This document shows, piece after piece, positions 23,362-31,283 of a stretch of 34,786 bases of DNA (position 1 is its first letter; the number at the start of each line of letters is the position of its first letter). This DNA is from Nostoc sp. 'Peltigera membranacea cyanobiont' 210A (GTDB lineage Bacteria; Cyanobacteriota; Cyanobacteriia; Cyanobacteriales; Nostocaceae): NCBI RefSeq assembly GCF_002246015.1, contig NZ_NOLJ01000006.1:637311-672096 (forward strand), given 5' to 3'. The notes under the pieces were generated by a model. That model did no database searches. It had not been told where the DNA came from and was given only the letters and a program-made list of their open reading frames with translations. The position numbers were made by a program, and so were the translations under genes.

Positions 23362-23648
23362 GTCTTCTAGACTAGAGCCAACATCTGATAATTTACTGGA
23401 AGAAGCAGCAGAAAAGTTTAAAGCACATTGTTAACTCATCTTCTAACTAAAATACATAGGATTTCGAGTTGTTTGTTATTGGTTGGCAAGTATTTCTTCA
23501 TAAACAATCAACAAACAATAAATAAGCGGTGGACAGCGTTCCTCCTACACAAGAGTATGGAGTGAACTTTCCGCCGCGTCCTTTGTGATCTTGTGATCTT
23601 GGTGACGGACGATCTCTGAAGATAATATCCACCTATGGAGAACAACCT

Positions 23649-25988
23649 ATGATCAAGCACACTAGACAAAAATTTCTTGTAGCTCTTAAGGGTATTGTCC
23701 TGTGTGTCTCTTTGTCTGTACCACAGATCAACCATACAGGATGGGCACAAAGTCCAGATGCAGAGGTTAAAACTCTAGACGCTGAGGTTAATGCCTATAT
23801 CCAGCAGTTAAAGGATCGGGATGTAACCGTTCGTGTCACTGCCGCATCTGCTTTAGGAAGACCAATTTTGGGAAATCCTAATTTCGCAAATCCTTCTGGG
23901 AGTGCCGCAGTGGCTGTTAGCGCCCTGACCAAAGCACTCAAGGATCAGGAGGCAACAGTTAGAGTCAGTGCAGCTGTAGCCCTTGGGAAAAGGAGTTATA
24001 TCCCTACTACACGAGAGGATGTCGAAATTCTTGCCAACTTAGCTATCCCTGAATTAATCAAAACCTTGAAAGATGATAAGGAAGTAGCTGGTGTTCGTTC
24101 CAGAGCAGCCAATTCCATAGGGGAAATATCTTGGGCAATCAATAAAATAACCAAAAAGTCCTTGAGAGAATTTTTTGGGAACGAGGAAACTATCAACGAT
24201 CTTGTCGACACCCTTATCATCGCCTTGAAACATCGGAATGTACAAGTTCGTGCCAGTGCCGCTTACGCTCTGGAGACAATGGGTTCAGACGCTAGCGCTG
24301 CTGTCCCCACCCTCGTCAATCTCTTGAAGGAGAAGAAGCAGGACATAGTTGTTCGTGCCAAAGCTGCTAATTCACTAGGAAATGCTGATTTGAAAGCAAG
24401 TTTAAATGGCAAAGCCGTCCCTGCCCTCATTAGCGCTCTAAAAGAACAGAAGCCAGAGGCATACTTACTTCGCGCAAATGCTGCCCTTGCTCTGGGGTCT
24501 ATGGGGTCTGAGCCAATAGTTGCTAAGGATGCTGTCCAGCCCCTTATCATAGCTCTCAAAGATAAGAATACATTAGTTCGTTCTAGTGCTGCCAATGCCT
24601 TGGGGTTAATGGGTTCAAATGCCAAAGACGCTATCTCCAAACTCATCGAGGTAGAGAAAGAGGAGAAGAATCAGAATGTACAATTTCGCACAGATGTCAT
24701 CAATGCTTTAGGGAAAATTGCGTCAGACCCAAAAGTTGCTGGCTCAAAACGCATTGTCTCCGTCCTCATCAGTATCCTCAAAGATGGAAACGATGAAACA
24801 TACGTTCGTCAATCTGCCGCTTATGCTCTGGGGAAAGTGGGGTTAGAGTCCGAAGAGACTGTCCGTGCCCTGATTGAGGTTGTGGAAGATTCATTGGAAG
24901 ATCGACAAGTTCGCAAATATGCCGCCTATTCTTTGCAGGAATTCTTTAAAAACCAAGCCTATCAAGACCCAACTAAAAATAAAGATAAATCCTTGTCTTT
25001 TGGAGGATGGAAGCAATTATTAATAATACGGAATGGGCAAAATGCAGCTAAGGTTTTAGAGAAATCAAACGAAAAAGAAAAGCTTTTTTTAGAAGAAGAA
25101 AAAGAGGTTAAATGGTATCTCCAAATTCTTAATCGACAGTTGCAATTCCTCATATTCGACTGGATTCAAAAAAATCCGTTAATTTTAGTACTGATGCTCT
25201 ATTTTTTAGTCTTACCATCTGTTTGGATTTTCATTTTTTTGCTAAATCCATTAGGAGTGTTTTACATCAAGCAAGCTTTCAATCGCTTTAAGGGTATTGA
25301 TTTACCTTATCCGCTATCAGGAGGTTTTAAGGGAACGATTGATATCTTGACTTTTATTAGTTTTTTGGATTTTTTTTGTTATCGACCAAGAGTATTTGAC
25401 AAGTGGATTTCAAATCAATACAAATTATTCAATAAGAATTTTCTCGCACTAGTAAAAAAATACGATGATTACGAACCTATCGCCGTTGAGCTAGATGGCA
25501 CTTCAGTCACTAAGCTTACTATCAAGGAACTGCAACCAATTTTTTCTAAAAAGCTAACTCGCTTAGTCATTCAGGGAGAAGGAGGAACAAAACTAGCCTA
25601 TCAACTGGCTAAATGGGCAATGTCAAAAGACAAGAATGAGAGGCTCTGCAAGCACCTCATGTTGCCAGTGCTGATTACTGACTTTGAACTCAATTCAGAA
25701 AATAAAGCTGATGATAAACTTTTTATAAACGCCATATCTGGACAGCTTAGAGACTTGGTTGAGGCGACTGATTCTATCTTGCCAGAATTGCTTGACCAGC
25801 TTTTGAGACAGCGCCGTGTTTTAGTCATTGTGAATGTAGATGGCTTCAGTGAGATGAGTGACGCCAAAACTTTAGAAATCAAGAATCGGCTTTCGGAGCC
25901 AGCTTTTCCTGTGAATGCTTTAGTTCTCACATCACAGACTAAACTAGAAATGAAAGGGAGACTTTACTCATTATGCCAAATCGGATAA
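23649..25988 (+). CDS. HEAT-repeat membrane protein with truncated, P-loop-defective NTPase-like C-terminus
   Basis: 779 residues; GGAGA precedes the ATG. Signal-like N-terminus (1-33, ending GWAQ). Residues 40-460 are HEAT/PBS-lyase-type repeats of the form VPALISALKEQ...VRASAAYALGxMG. A hydrophobic membrane segment lies at about 505-540. The C-terminal part (about 636-779) matches, from memory, the start of a NACHT/STAND-like ATPase of cyanobacterial HEAT proteins, normally GEGGAGKTSLA. Here it reads GEGGTKLA (643-650), lacking about three residues including the G-K of Walker A. RRVLVIVNVDGFSEMS is the Walker-B-like strand. The protein stops soon after (LYSLCQIG), where relatives continue. 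It therefore looks like a decaying gene or a receptor reduced to a non-hydrolysing remnant. It lies 287 bp after the FGE-like gene on the same strand. Confidence 0.83.
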   Translation: MIKHTRQKFLVALKGIVLCVSLSVPQINHTGWAQSPDAEVKTLDAEVNAYIQQLKDRDVTVRVTAASALGRPILGNPNFANPSGSAAVAVSALTKALKDQEATVRVSAAVALGKRSYIPTTREDVEILANLAIPELIKTLKDDKEVAGVRSRAANSIGEISWAINKITKKSLREFFGNEETINDLVDTLIIALKHRNVQVRASAAYALETMGSDASAAVPTLVNLLKEKKQDIVVRAKAANSLGNADLKASLNGKAVPALISALKEQKPEAYLLRANAALALGSMGSEPIVAKDAVQPLIIALKDKNTLVRSSAANALGLMGSNAKDAISKLIEVEKEEKNQNVQFRTDVINALGKIASDPKVAGSKRIVSVLISILKDGNDETYVRQSAAYALGKVGLESEETVRALIEVVEDSLEDRQVRKYAAYSLQEFFKNQAYQDPTKNKDKSLSFGGWKQLLIIRNGQNAAKVLEKSNEKEKLFLEEEKEVKWYLQILNRQLQFLIFDWIQKNPLILVLMLYFLVLPSVWIFIFLLNPLGVFYIKQAFNRFKGIDLPYPLSGGFKGTIDILTFISFLDFFCYRPRVFDKWISNQYKLFNKNFLALVKKYDDYEPIAVELDGTSVTKLTIKELQPIFSKKLTRLVIQGEGGTKLAYQLAKWAMSKDKNERLCKHLMLPVLITDFELNSENKADDKLFINAISGQLRDLVEATDSILPELLDQLLRQRRVLVIVNVDGFSEMSDAKTLEIKNRLSEPAFPVNALVLTSQTKLEMKGRLYSLCQIG

Positions 25989-26154
25989 TTTGAGTGAAAC
26001 ATAGTATGACCCAACTCATGGATTTCCTTGTAGCCTATGGGGGATCATCGTGCTAACACGGGTTTTTTGTACGCTAAAGAACATGCCCATACAGCCAAAC
26101 GGTTACTGTGCTTGATTTTCAGCAGAAAAACTTAATTACGAATTACTAATTATT

Positions 26155-29100
26155 TTAATACGGCTTACCCGTAATTATGAATGTTGCCCAGTAGTAAGGA
26201 TGGTTATAAAGAATTTTATCTGATGCCATTTTACTATTTCTATATAGTTGTGTCGCTAAATAAGTTTGAATTCTTACTTCCTCTGGATGCAGATTATTTA
26301 AGATGTCTTCATACCATTTTGTCAGTTCTCCAGCAGTTAGTTCTTTCAGCCATCGTGTTGCTTCGGCTAAGGCAGTAACGGCTGATTTATTCGGCTGTAA
26401 TCGTCGGTAAAACTCGATCATCACCAAGGCACTAGCCGAAGATTCTACACTCCAGAGAGTACTCACTACATGAGGTATGCCCTGAGTTACAAAACCACTG
26501 ACTAAACTCACATATTCGCTGCTGATAGTGTAGTTGTTAGTACTTAAATTTTCACACGCAGAGAGGGTAATAAGGTTGTAACTATCTAGATTTTGTTGGC
26601 AGATTTCATCTAGAGTAAGCCTTTCTTCACCTGCTAATACTAATTCTGATTTTTTAGGTTCAGCTAAATTATTAGTGACATGACCCGTAAAATGCAAGAT
26701 GTTATAACTATCGGATAAGGCATTTTCGACAGTATTTTTTGTAGCCTCTGCCCCCTGAATTCGCTGGATATTATTGAACATCTGACTAACAATTTCAGAC
26801 TCCAGTTTGGCAAATTTAAGTGTGGGATAACCTGTACTTTCTGGATGTTCAACACTAAGCAAGAACTTATTTTGCCACTGCCAAATATCCTCAGTTCTGA
26901 TTGATAAACCTATTTGGGCACTAGGTAGATAGGTGACGCTGAAATTTGATTCTACGTTGGGTAACTCTTCTGGTGATGGCGAAGAAAGATGGAAAAGTGT
27001 ATGAATGGGCAATCTGTACAAGTCACGGTGAGGAATTAAGACAAGTTGGGTGATGCCTTCGAGTTCCTGTGCAATTGTGGAAATATTCAGGATTTCATAC
27101 AGTTGCAACAGTTTCTCTTCCATCTCAACTCGCCAAGAATGGTGACTTTTACTTTCTTTGTCTTGGGCTGTGCTGCGATATTCTTGGTATTGTTGATGCC
27201 AATCTTCTAGCCAGATTTCAAATTCAATTAGGCGCTGCACTGCTTCGGGTAAAGGCAATTCATTGAGACGAATAGCGTCTTCTCCTAAAGGTATTACCCC
27301 AGTATCTTGCATGGGTGTAAACAGGAGAATTGGTGATGGCGCTTGGTCTTTGAGAATGAAAGTATGTAGGGCAACTGGACTAATATGCCAGTAAATAATT
27401 GCTGTTGTGGGATTGAATAGTTGTTGAATTGCGCCATAATAAGGCGAGTAAATATTATCATTCCAACCAGAAAGCAGCCAGTTTAAACAAGCATTTTTAC
27501 CTTGTTCGGCAATTTCCCAAGCTTCTACTAAATCACCCGACTCTACAGCTAAGTCAACTGCCAATTGATCGAAGCCGACAAATTTTAGAGCTAGCTGTTT
27601 TTTACTTTCATCTGAGCGAGTTTCTTCACTCAGTAATTGTCGCAATAAATCTGTCCCACGTTGCAGCAATTCTTGAACTTGTGTGGTTTGTCCCAAACCC
27701 ATCAACACTTTGCTGAGAGATTGTAATACCTCTAAATGCAACTGGGGAAAATACTCTAATGTCAGGGTTAACAGCGCCTGATGGTACTCAGATGCAGCTT
27801 TACGCCAATAATCGCGGGTATTGGTATGTTTTTTACCTTCTTCGTAGTAAGTATTAGCGATCGCAAAATGCAATCTACCCCAACCTTCTGGATGGGTATC
27901 TGTCCGCAGATGCTTTAACCCTTCTTCGTAGCTGGCTAATTTTCCTTCGTAGCCGCCCTGTTGTAAGGCGGGATTTGCCGCGATGATACTACTCGACAAA
28001 TTCAGCAATTCCTCAGAATCTACTAAATGACCGATCGCAGTTCCCCGACCAATCCAAGCTTCCCAATAATCTTGTTTAATTTGCAAAGCGTTGTCATAAC
28101 AAGCGATCGCTTCGACAAATTGTTCTAAATGAAACAGTGCTATTGCCTGATTATACCAAGCTAAGTGGAAGTCGGGTTTAATGGCGATCGCTTGCCGATA
28201 GGAGGCGATCGCTTCTTGTCTCCGTCCTAAGTTGTCTAATGCTATACCTCGGTTGTACCAAGCTAAGTAGAAATCAGCTTGAACTGAAAGTGCTTTGTCC
28301 CAGGAAGCGATCGCTTCTGACCACCTACCTAAATTAAACAGCACTACACCCCGGTCTATCCAAACTTCGTGGTACTCTGGGTTAATTTCTATAGCTCTGT
28401 CGTAAGATATAATCGCCTCGGCAAATTGTTCGCTGACAGCTAAAGCTATGCCTCGGTGATACCAGTTTTCCTGGTCTTCTGGTTCGAGTTGCAGCGCTTG
28501 GTCATAACTAGCAATAGCTTCTGGTAGCCAACCTAATTTTAGCAGTGCTAAACCCTTGCTAGACCAAGCTTCTTGATAGTCTGGCTTGATTTCTATAGCT
28601 TTATCAAAAGAGGCGATCGCTTCTTCAAAGTATCCTAATTCTCCGAGAGTTCCACCCCGGTTGTACCAAGCTTTGTAGAAGTCTGGCTTCAATTCTATGG
28701 CTGTTTCATAAGACGCGATCGCTTCATCAAAACGTTCTAAATGGAACAGCGTTAAGCCTCGATTAAACCAATATTCTGAGAATTCGGGTTGCATTTCAAT
28801 AGCTTGGTCATAAGATGCGATCGCGCCTAACAAATCGCCTGTTTTCGCTTGCTGAAGACCTTGGTAAAACCACCCTTGAGCGTGGGTAATCGGATTATCA
28901 CTATGTCGCTCAATAATACCAGGGGAATTACTGCTTTGAACTGCCAAATCCGAAGCAAGTTGCTGGACTAAATTGGTACTTTGATCCAACCTCACCCACA
29001 ACTCATCTAAAGTATTTGCCACATTCGGCTCTAAATTCGTCAAAGTGTTATCCCAGGTTTCCACCGAGGGAGACGTTGCTAATTCAGTCCTTTGTCTAGT

Positions 29101-30018
29101 GGAAAGGAGATTTGCTGGTGTTGTAATTTGAACAACTTCTTCTTCGTCAAACCTCAATTCGGTTAACAAGCTGATTGAATCTTCCGCTGCCGGGAGAGGG
29201 ATATTTTCTGGTATTGTGGTTTGGGCGTCTTCCCTTTCATATTCCCATACCACTTCCTCTAAGTTTTCGGGCGATCTCTCCTCAAAAGAGTCATTTTGGG
29301 GTGTTGACGTTATTGGTTCAACATCTGGCGCATCATATTCCCATAATTGTTCGCCAAAGCTAAGGATTAGCTCTTGTCCAGGAGTTGGGAGAATTTCTTC
29401 ATCGGTTGTAGTTTCTACCACATCTGGCTCATCATACTCCCATAACTGCTCGCCCAAATCGCGGATCAGTTCTTGTCCAGGAGTAGTTTCTATTACATCT
29501 GGCTCATCATGCTCCCATAACTGTTCCCCCAAATCGCGGATCAGTTCTTGCCCAGGAGTAATTTCTAGATCATCTTGTGCCTGATTCTCCTGATAACCTT
29601 CTATTTCTGTAGGTAAGTTTTGCATTAGCCGAATGCCAATGTCATAAGCAACTTCTCCAATTCTGCCAACACCAAGTTCCCCCAATTGCACCATCTGTGT
29701 TGCTAAAAGAGGATTTGGTGTAGGTGAAGCTAGTAAGCTTTCACCAAACATCACCAACCAGTCTATCCAACGTTCAGCCGGAACGCGATTTTCGATCCGT
29801 TGCAGATACCTCAATGCCCACTGTCGTCCTCGTGCTTGATGCACGCCTTCTAACAATTGGATAAACAATTGTTCCAGATCCGCATTGGTTAGTTCTGGTA
29901 GTACCCCCACCAGATTGCGTCCTCTCGCACCCTTGAGAGAACTATTCTGTTTACTTGCAATGAGGCGCTTTAAAAACCTTTTAAGCGACTGCGATATCCG
30001 CCTGAGCATCTGCCACAC
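26155..30018 (-). CDS. TPR-CHAT protease with N-terminal shared domain and WEYxxPD repeats
   Basis: 1287 residues. Residues 1-22 are a basic amphipathic helix. Residues 42-133 form an uncharacterised helical domain (GVHQARGxxWA, FGESLLASPTPN, VQLGELGVGRIGEVAYDIG). Residues 155-265 hold three near-identical 25-35-residue units with LWE(Y/H)DEPDV or LWEYDAPDV cores and a fourth looser one (VVWEYEREDA). An acidic linker and a helix (336-364, ending VQQLASDLAV) lead to about nine TPRs (381-690), then a helical region and a C-terminal CHAT peptidase (about 900-1285) with HFTGH (H1109-H1113) and LSACEN (C1155). Key catalytic residues are intact. It is predicted cytosolic or membrane-peripheral. TPR-CHAT proteins are activated by partner binding in several conflict systems (established for other families); the target here is unknown. 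The 30207-30905 gene upstream encodes a paralogue of its N-terminus. Confidence 0.92.
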   Translation of the reverse strand: MWQMLRRISQSLKRFLKRLIASKQNSSLKGARGRNLVGVLPELTNADLEQLFIQLLEGVHQARGRQWALRYLQRIENRVPAERWIDWLVMFGESLLASPTPNPLLATQMVQLGELGVGRIGEVAYDIGIRLMQNLPTEIEGYQENQAQDDLEITPGQELIRDLGEQLWEHDEPDVIETTPGQELIRDLGEQLWEYDEPDVVETTTDEEILPTPGQELILSFGEQLWEYDAPDVEPITSTPQNDSFEERSPENLEEVVWEYEREDAQTTIPENIPLPAAEDSISLLTELRFDEEEVVQITTPANLLSTRQRTELATSPSVETWDNTLTNLEPNVANTLDELWVRLDQSTNLVQQLASDLAVQSSNSPGIIERHSDNPITHAQGWFYQGLQQAKTGDLLGAIASYDQAIEMQPEFSEYWFNRGLTLFHLERFDEAIASYETAIELKPDFYKAWYNRGGTLGELGYFEEAIASFDKAIEIKPDYQEAWSSKGLALLKLGWLPEAIASYDQALQLEPEDQENWYHRGIALAVSEQFAEAIISYDRAIEINPEYHEVWIDRGVVLFNLGRWSEAIASWDKALSVQADFYLAWYNRGIALDNLGRRQEAIASYRQAIAIKPDFHLAWYNQAIALFHLEQFVEAIACYDNALQIKQDYWEAWIGRGTAIGHLVDSEELLNLSSSIIAANPALQQGGYEGKLASYEEGLKHLRTDTHPEGWGRLHFAIANTYYEEGKKHTNTRDYWRKAASEYHQALLTLTLEYFPQLHLEVLQSLSKVLMGLGQTTQVQELLQRGTDLLRQLLSEETRSDESKKQLALKFVGFDQLAVDLAVESGDLVEAWEIAEQGKNACLNWLLSGWNDNIYSPYYGAIQQLFNPTTAIIYWHISPVALHTFILKDQAPSPILLFTPMQDTGVIPLGEDAIRLNELPLPEAVQRLIEFEIWLEDWHQQYQEYRSTAQDKESKSHHSWRVEMEEKLLQLYEILNISTIAQELEGITQLVLIPHRDLYRLPIHTLFHLSSPSPEELPNVESNFSVTYLPSAQIGLSIRTEDIWQWQNKFLLSVEHPESTGYPTLKFAKLESEIVSQMFNNIQRIQGAEATKNTVENALSDSYNILHFTGHVTNNLAEPKKSELVLAGEERLTLDEICQQNLDSYNLITLSACENLSTNNYTISSEYVSLVSGFVTQGIPHVVSTLWSVESSASALVMIEFYRRLQPNKSAVTALAEATRWLKELTAGELTKWYEDILNNLHPEEVRIQTYLATQLYRNSKMASDKILYNHPYYWATFIITGKPY

Positions 30019-30206
30019 TCTTGGATTTTGTTTTTCTAGATTGTAGCCATCGTTGTGTTAAAAAAATCATCAATTACGTAAAAATCCATTAGATTCGGAC
30101 AGCGCTTCCGTAGCAGGTTAGCAAAAAATATACAAACCTTCAAGAGCATAGCATTACAACGTTACAATTCCCAGGTTTAACTCTTGAATTTGACTCTGGC
30201 AAGCAG

Positions 30207-30905
30207 TTAATTTTCAGTTTGCTCTGTAGTCGATTGACCAGCAGGATATAACTGACTAATTAATGCCTGGACAAGCACTTGTGGATCGTCCGTTTCAACG
30301 GCAAGCTGTTGAGCAATCTGCTGACGTAAATTTTCATCCTCCTGTAACATTACAAACAACTGTTCTAAAGTGACAGTTTGGTATTCTCCCTCTGGGGGGT
30401 TCTCAGATGCATCTGCTGACTCTAATACTGGGGCAGCTACCTCAGAGGGCAAAGGAGTGCTAAAAGCATCTGGCCCTTCATATTCCCAAACTGGTTCGCC
30501 TTCATTGCGTGTCAACAACTGCATCCCGATATTATAGGCAACATCTCCAATTTCTCCGACGCTCAACTCACCCAATTGCACTAACCGCGCAGCCATTTCA
30601 TTATTGGGTGTCGGAGATGCGAGCAATCTGTCGCCAAAGCGCCCTAACCACTCAACCCACTCTTGAGTTGTGATCCGATGTTCGATATTATGCAGCCACT
30701 TCTGTGCCCATGCTTCCCCTCGTGCTTGATGTACTCCTTGCAACAGTTCGTTGAAGAGAAATTCCAGATCCGTATCGCTCAAGGGTGGTGCTGGTTCTTT
30801 TTCCACATTCCCCCTAGATTTTGAGGTAGTCTGTTTTCCACCAAACAAGCTCTGAAAAAGCTTTTTGAGCCATTGAAATAGCCGCTTGAGCATCTGCTGC
30901 ACCAT
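30207..30905 (-). CDS. Orphan paralogue of the TPR-CHAT N-terminus (candidate adaptor)
   Basis: 232 residues. It matches the N-terminal 365 residues of the neighbouring TPR-CHAT protein in order: basic amphipathic helix (1-20), shared helical domain (44-130; GVHQARGEAWA, FGDRLLASPTPN, VQLGELSVGEIGDVAYNIG), one WEYEGPDA motif (140-147), a Pro/Glu linker, and the TLEQLFVMLQEDENLRQQIA helix (179-198) ending QQLAVE. The TPR array and CHAT protease are absent. The stop is natural and followed by 188 bp before the TPR-CHAT gene on the same strand, so the two may be cotranscribed. No database family was recognised. Its likely role, by layout only, is a regulator, decoy or docking partner of the protease. 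Confidence 0.87.
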   Translation of the reverse strand: MVQQMLKRLFQWLKKLFQSLFGGKQTTSKSRGNVEKEPAPPLSDTDLEFLFNELLQGVHQARGEAWAQKWLHNIEHRITTQEWVEWLGRFGDRLLASPTPNNEMAARLVQLGELSVGEIGDVAYNIGMQLLTRNEGEPVWEYEGPDAFSTPLPSEVAAPVLESADASENPPEGEYQTVTLEQLFVMLQEDENLRQQIAQQLAVETDDPQVLVQALISQLYPAGQSTTEQTEN

Positions 30906-31283
30906 CGAGTTTTACTTTATCTATAAAATTGTAGCGATCGCACTGGACTATGGCGTTAGTTCAGTCAATAAAACGTATAGTCATTTGTCATTAGTTATTA
31001 GTCATTTGTCAAGAGTTATTCTTCTCTGCTTCCCAGTCTTCTTGAATAGAACAAATGTACTAAATGATATGCTATAATTCCGATACATTGATGTTGAAAT
31101 CATAGTAGAGGATAAGCTCTGGTTGCTTGCTTTCCTGAGTGCCAAAATTTATGGCATTAGTTGAGTGTTGGGCTATGGCAACATCGATAAATAAAGCCAG
31201 GTACGAGAGTTTAAAATAATTGAATCCTAAACTCGACTCGGTGCTACTAATTCACATTGAAAGGCATTGAAGTCTATTTTTCC
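30906..31283. promoter_or_regulatory. Divergent promoter region (adaptor / dnaX)
   Basis: No gene. Contains a TCATTTGTCA/TTAGTTATTAG repeat tract (about 30981-31012), and a TATAAT hexamer at about 31073-31078 that would suit a -10 for dnaX transcription about 200 bases upstream of its ATG. No convincing -35 partner was found. Confidence 0.4.

Noticed and set aside
24263..24646. 127-codon minus-strand open frame in the HEAT gene
   Set aside because: Its alanine/leucine periodicity is the complement of the HEAT repeats.
25989..26154. Possible gene remnant between the HEAT and TPR-CHAT genes
   Set aside because: Short peptides such as MTQLMDFLVAYGG can be read, but none could be tied to a transposase or to the missing NTPase end.
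29175..29584. Plus-strand open frames over the WEYDEPDV repeats
   Set aside because: Their own repetition (SSYSHNCSPK) mirrors the repeated units of the real gene on the other strand.
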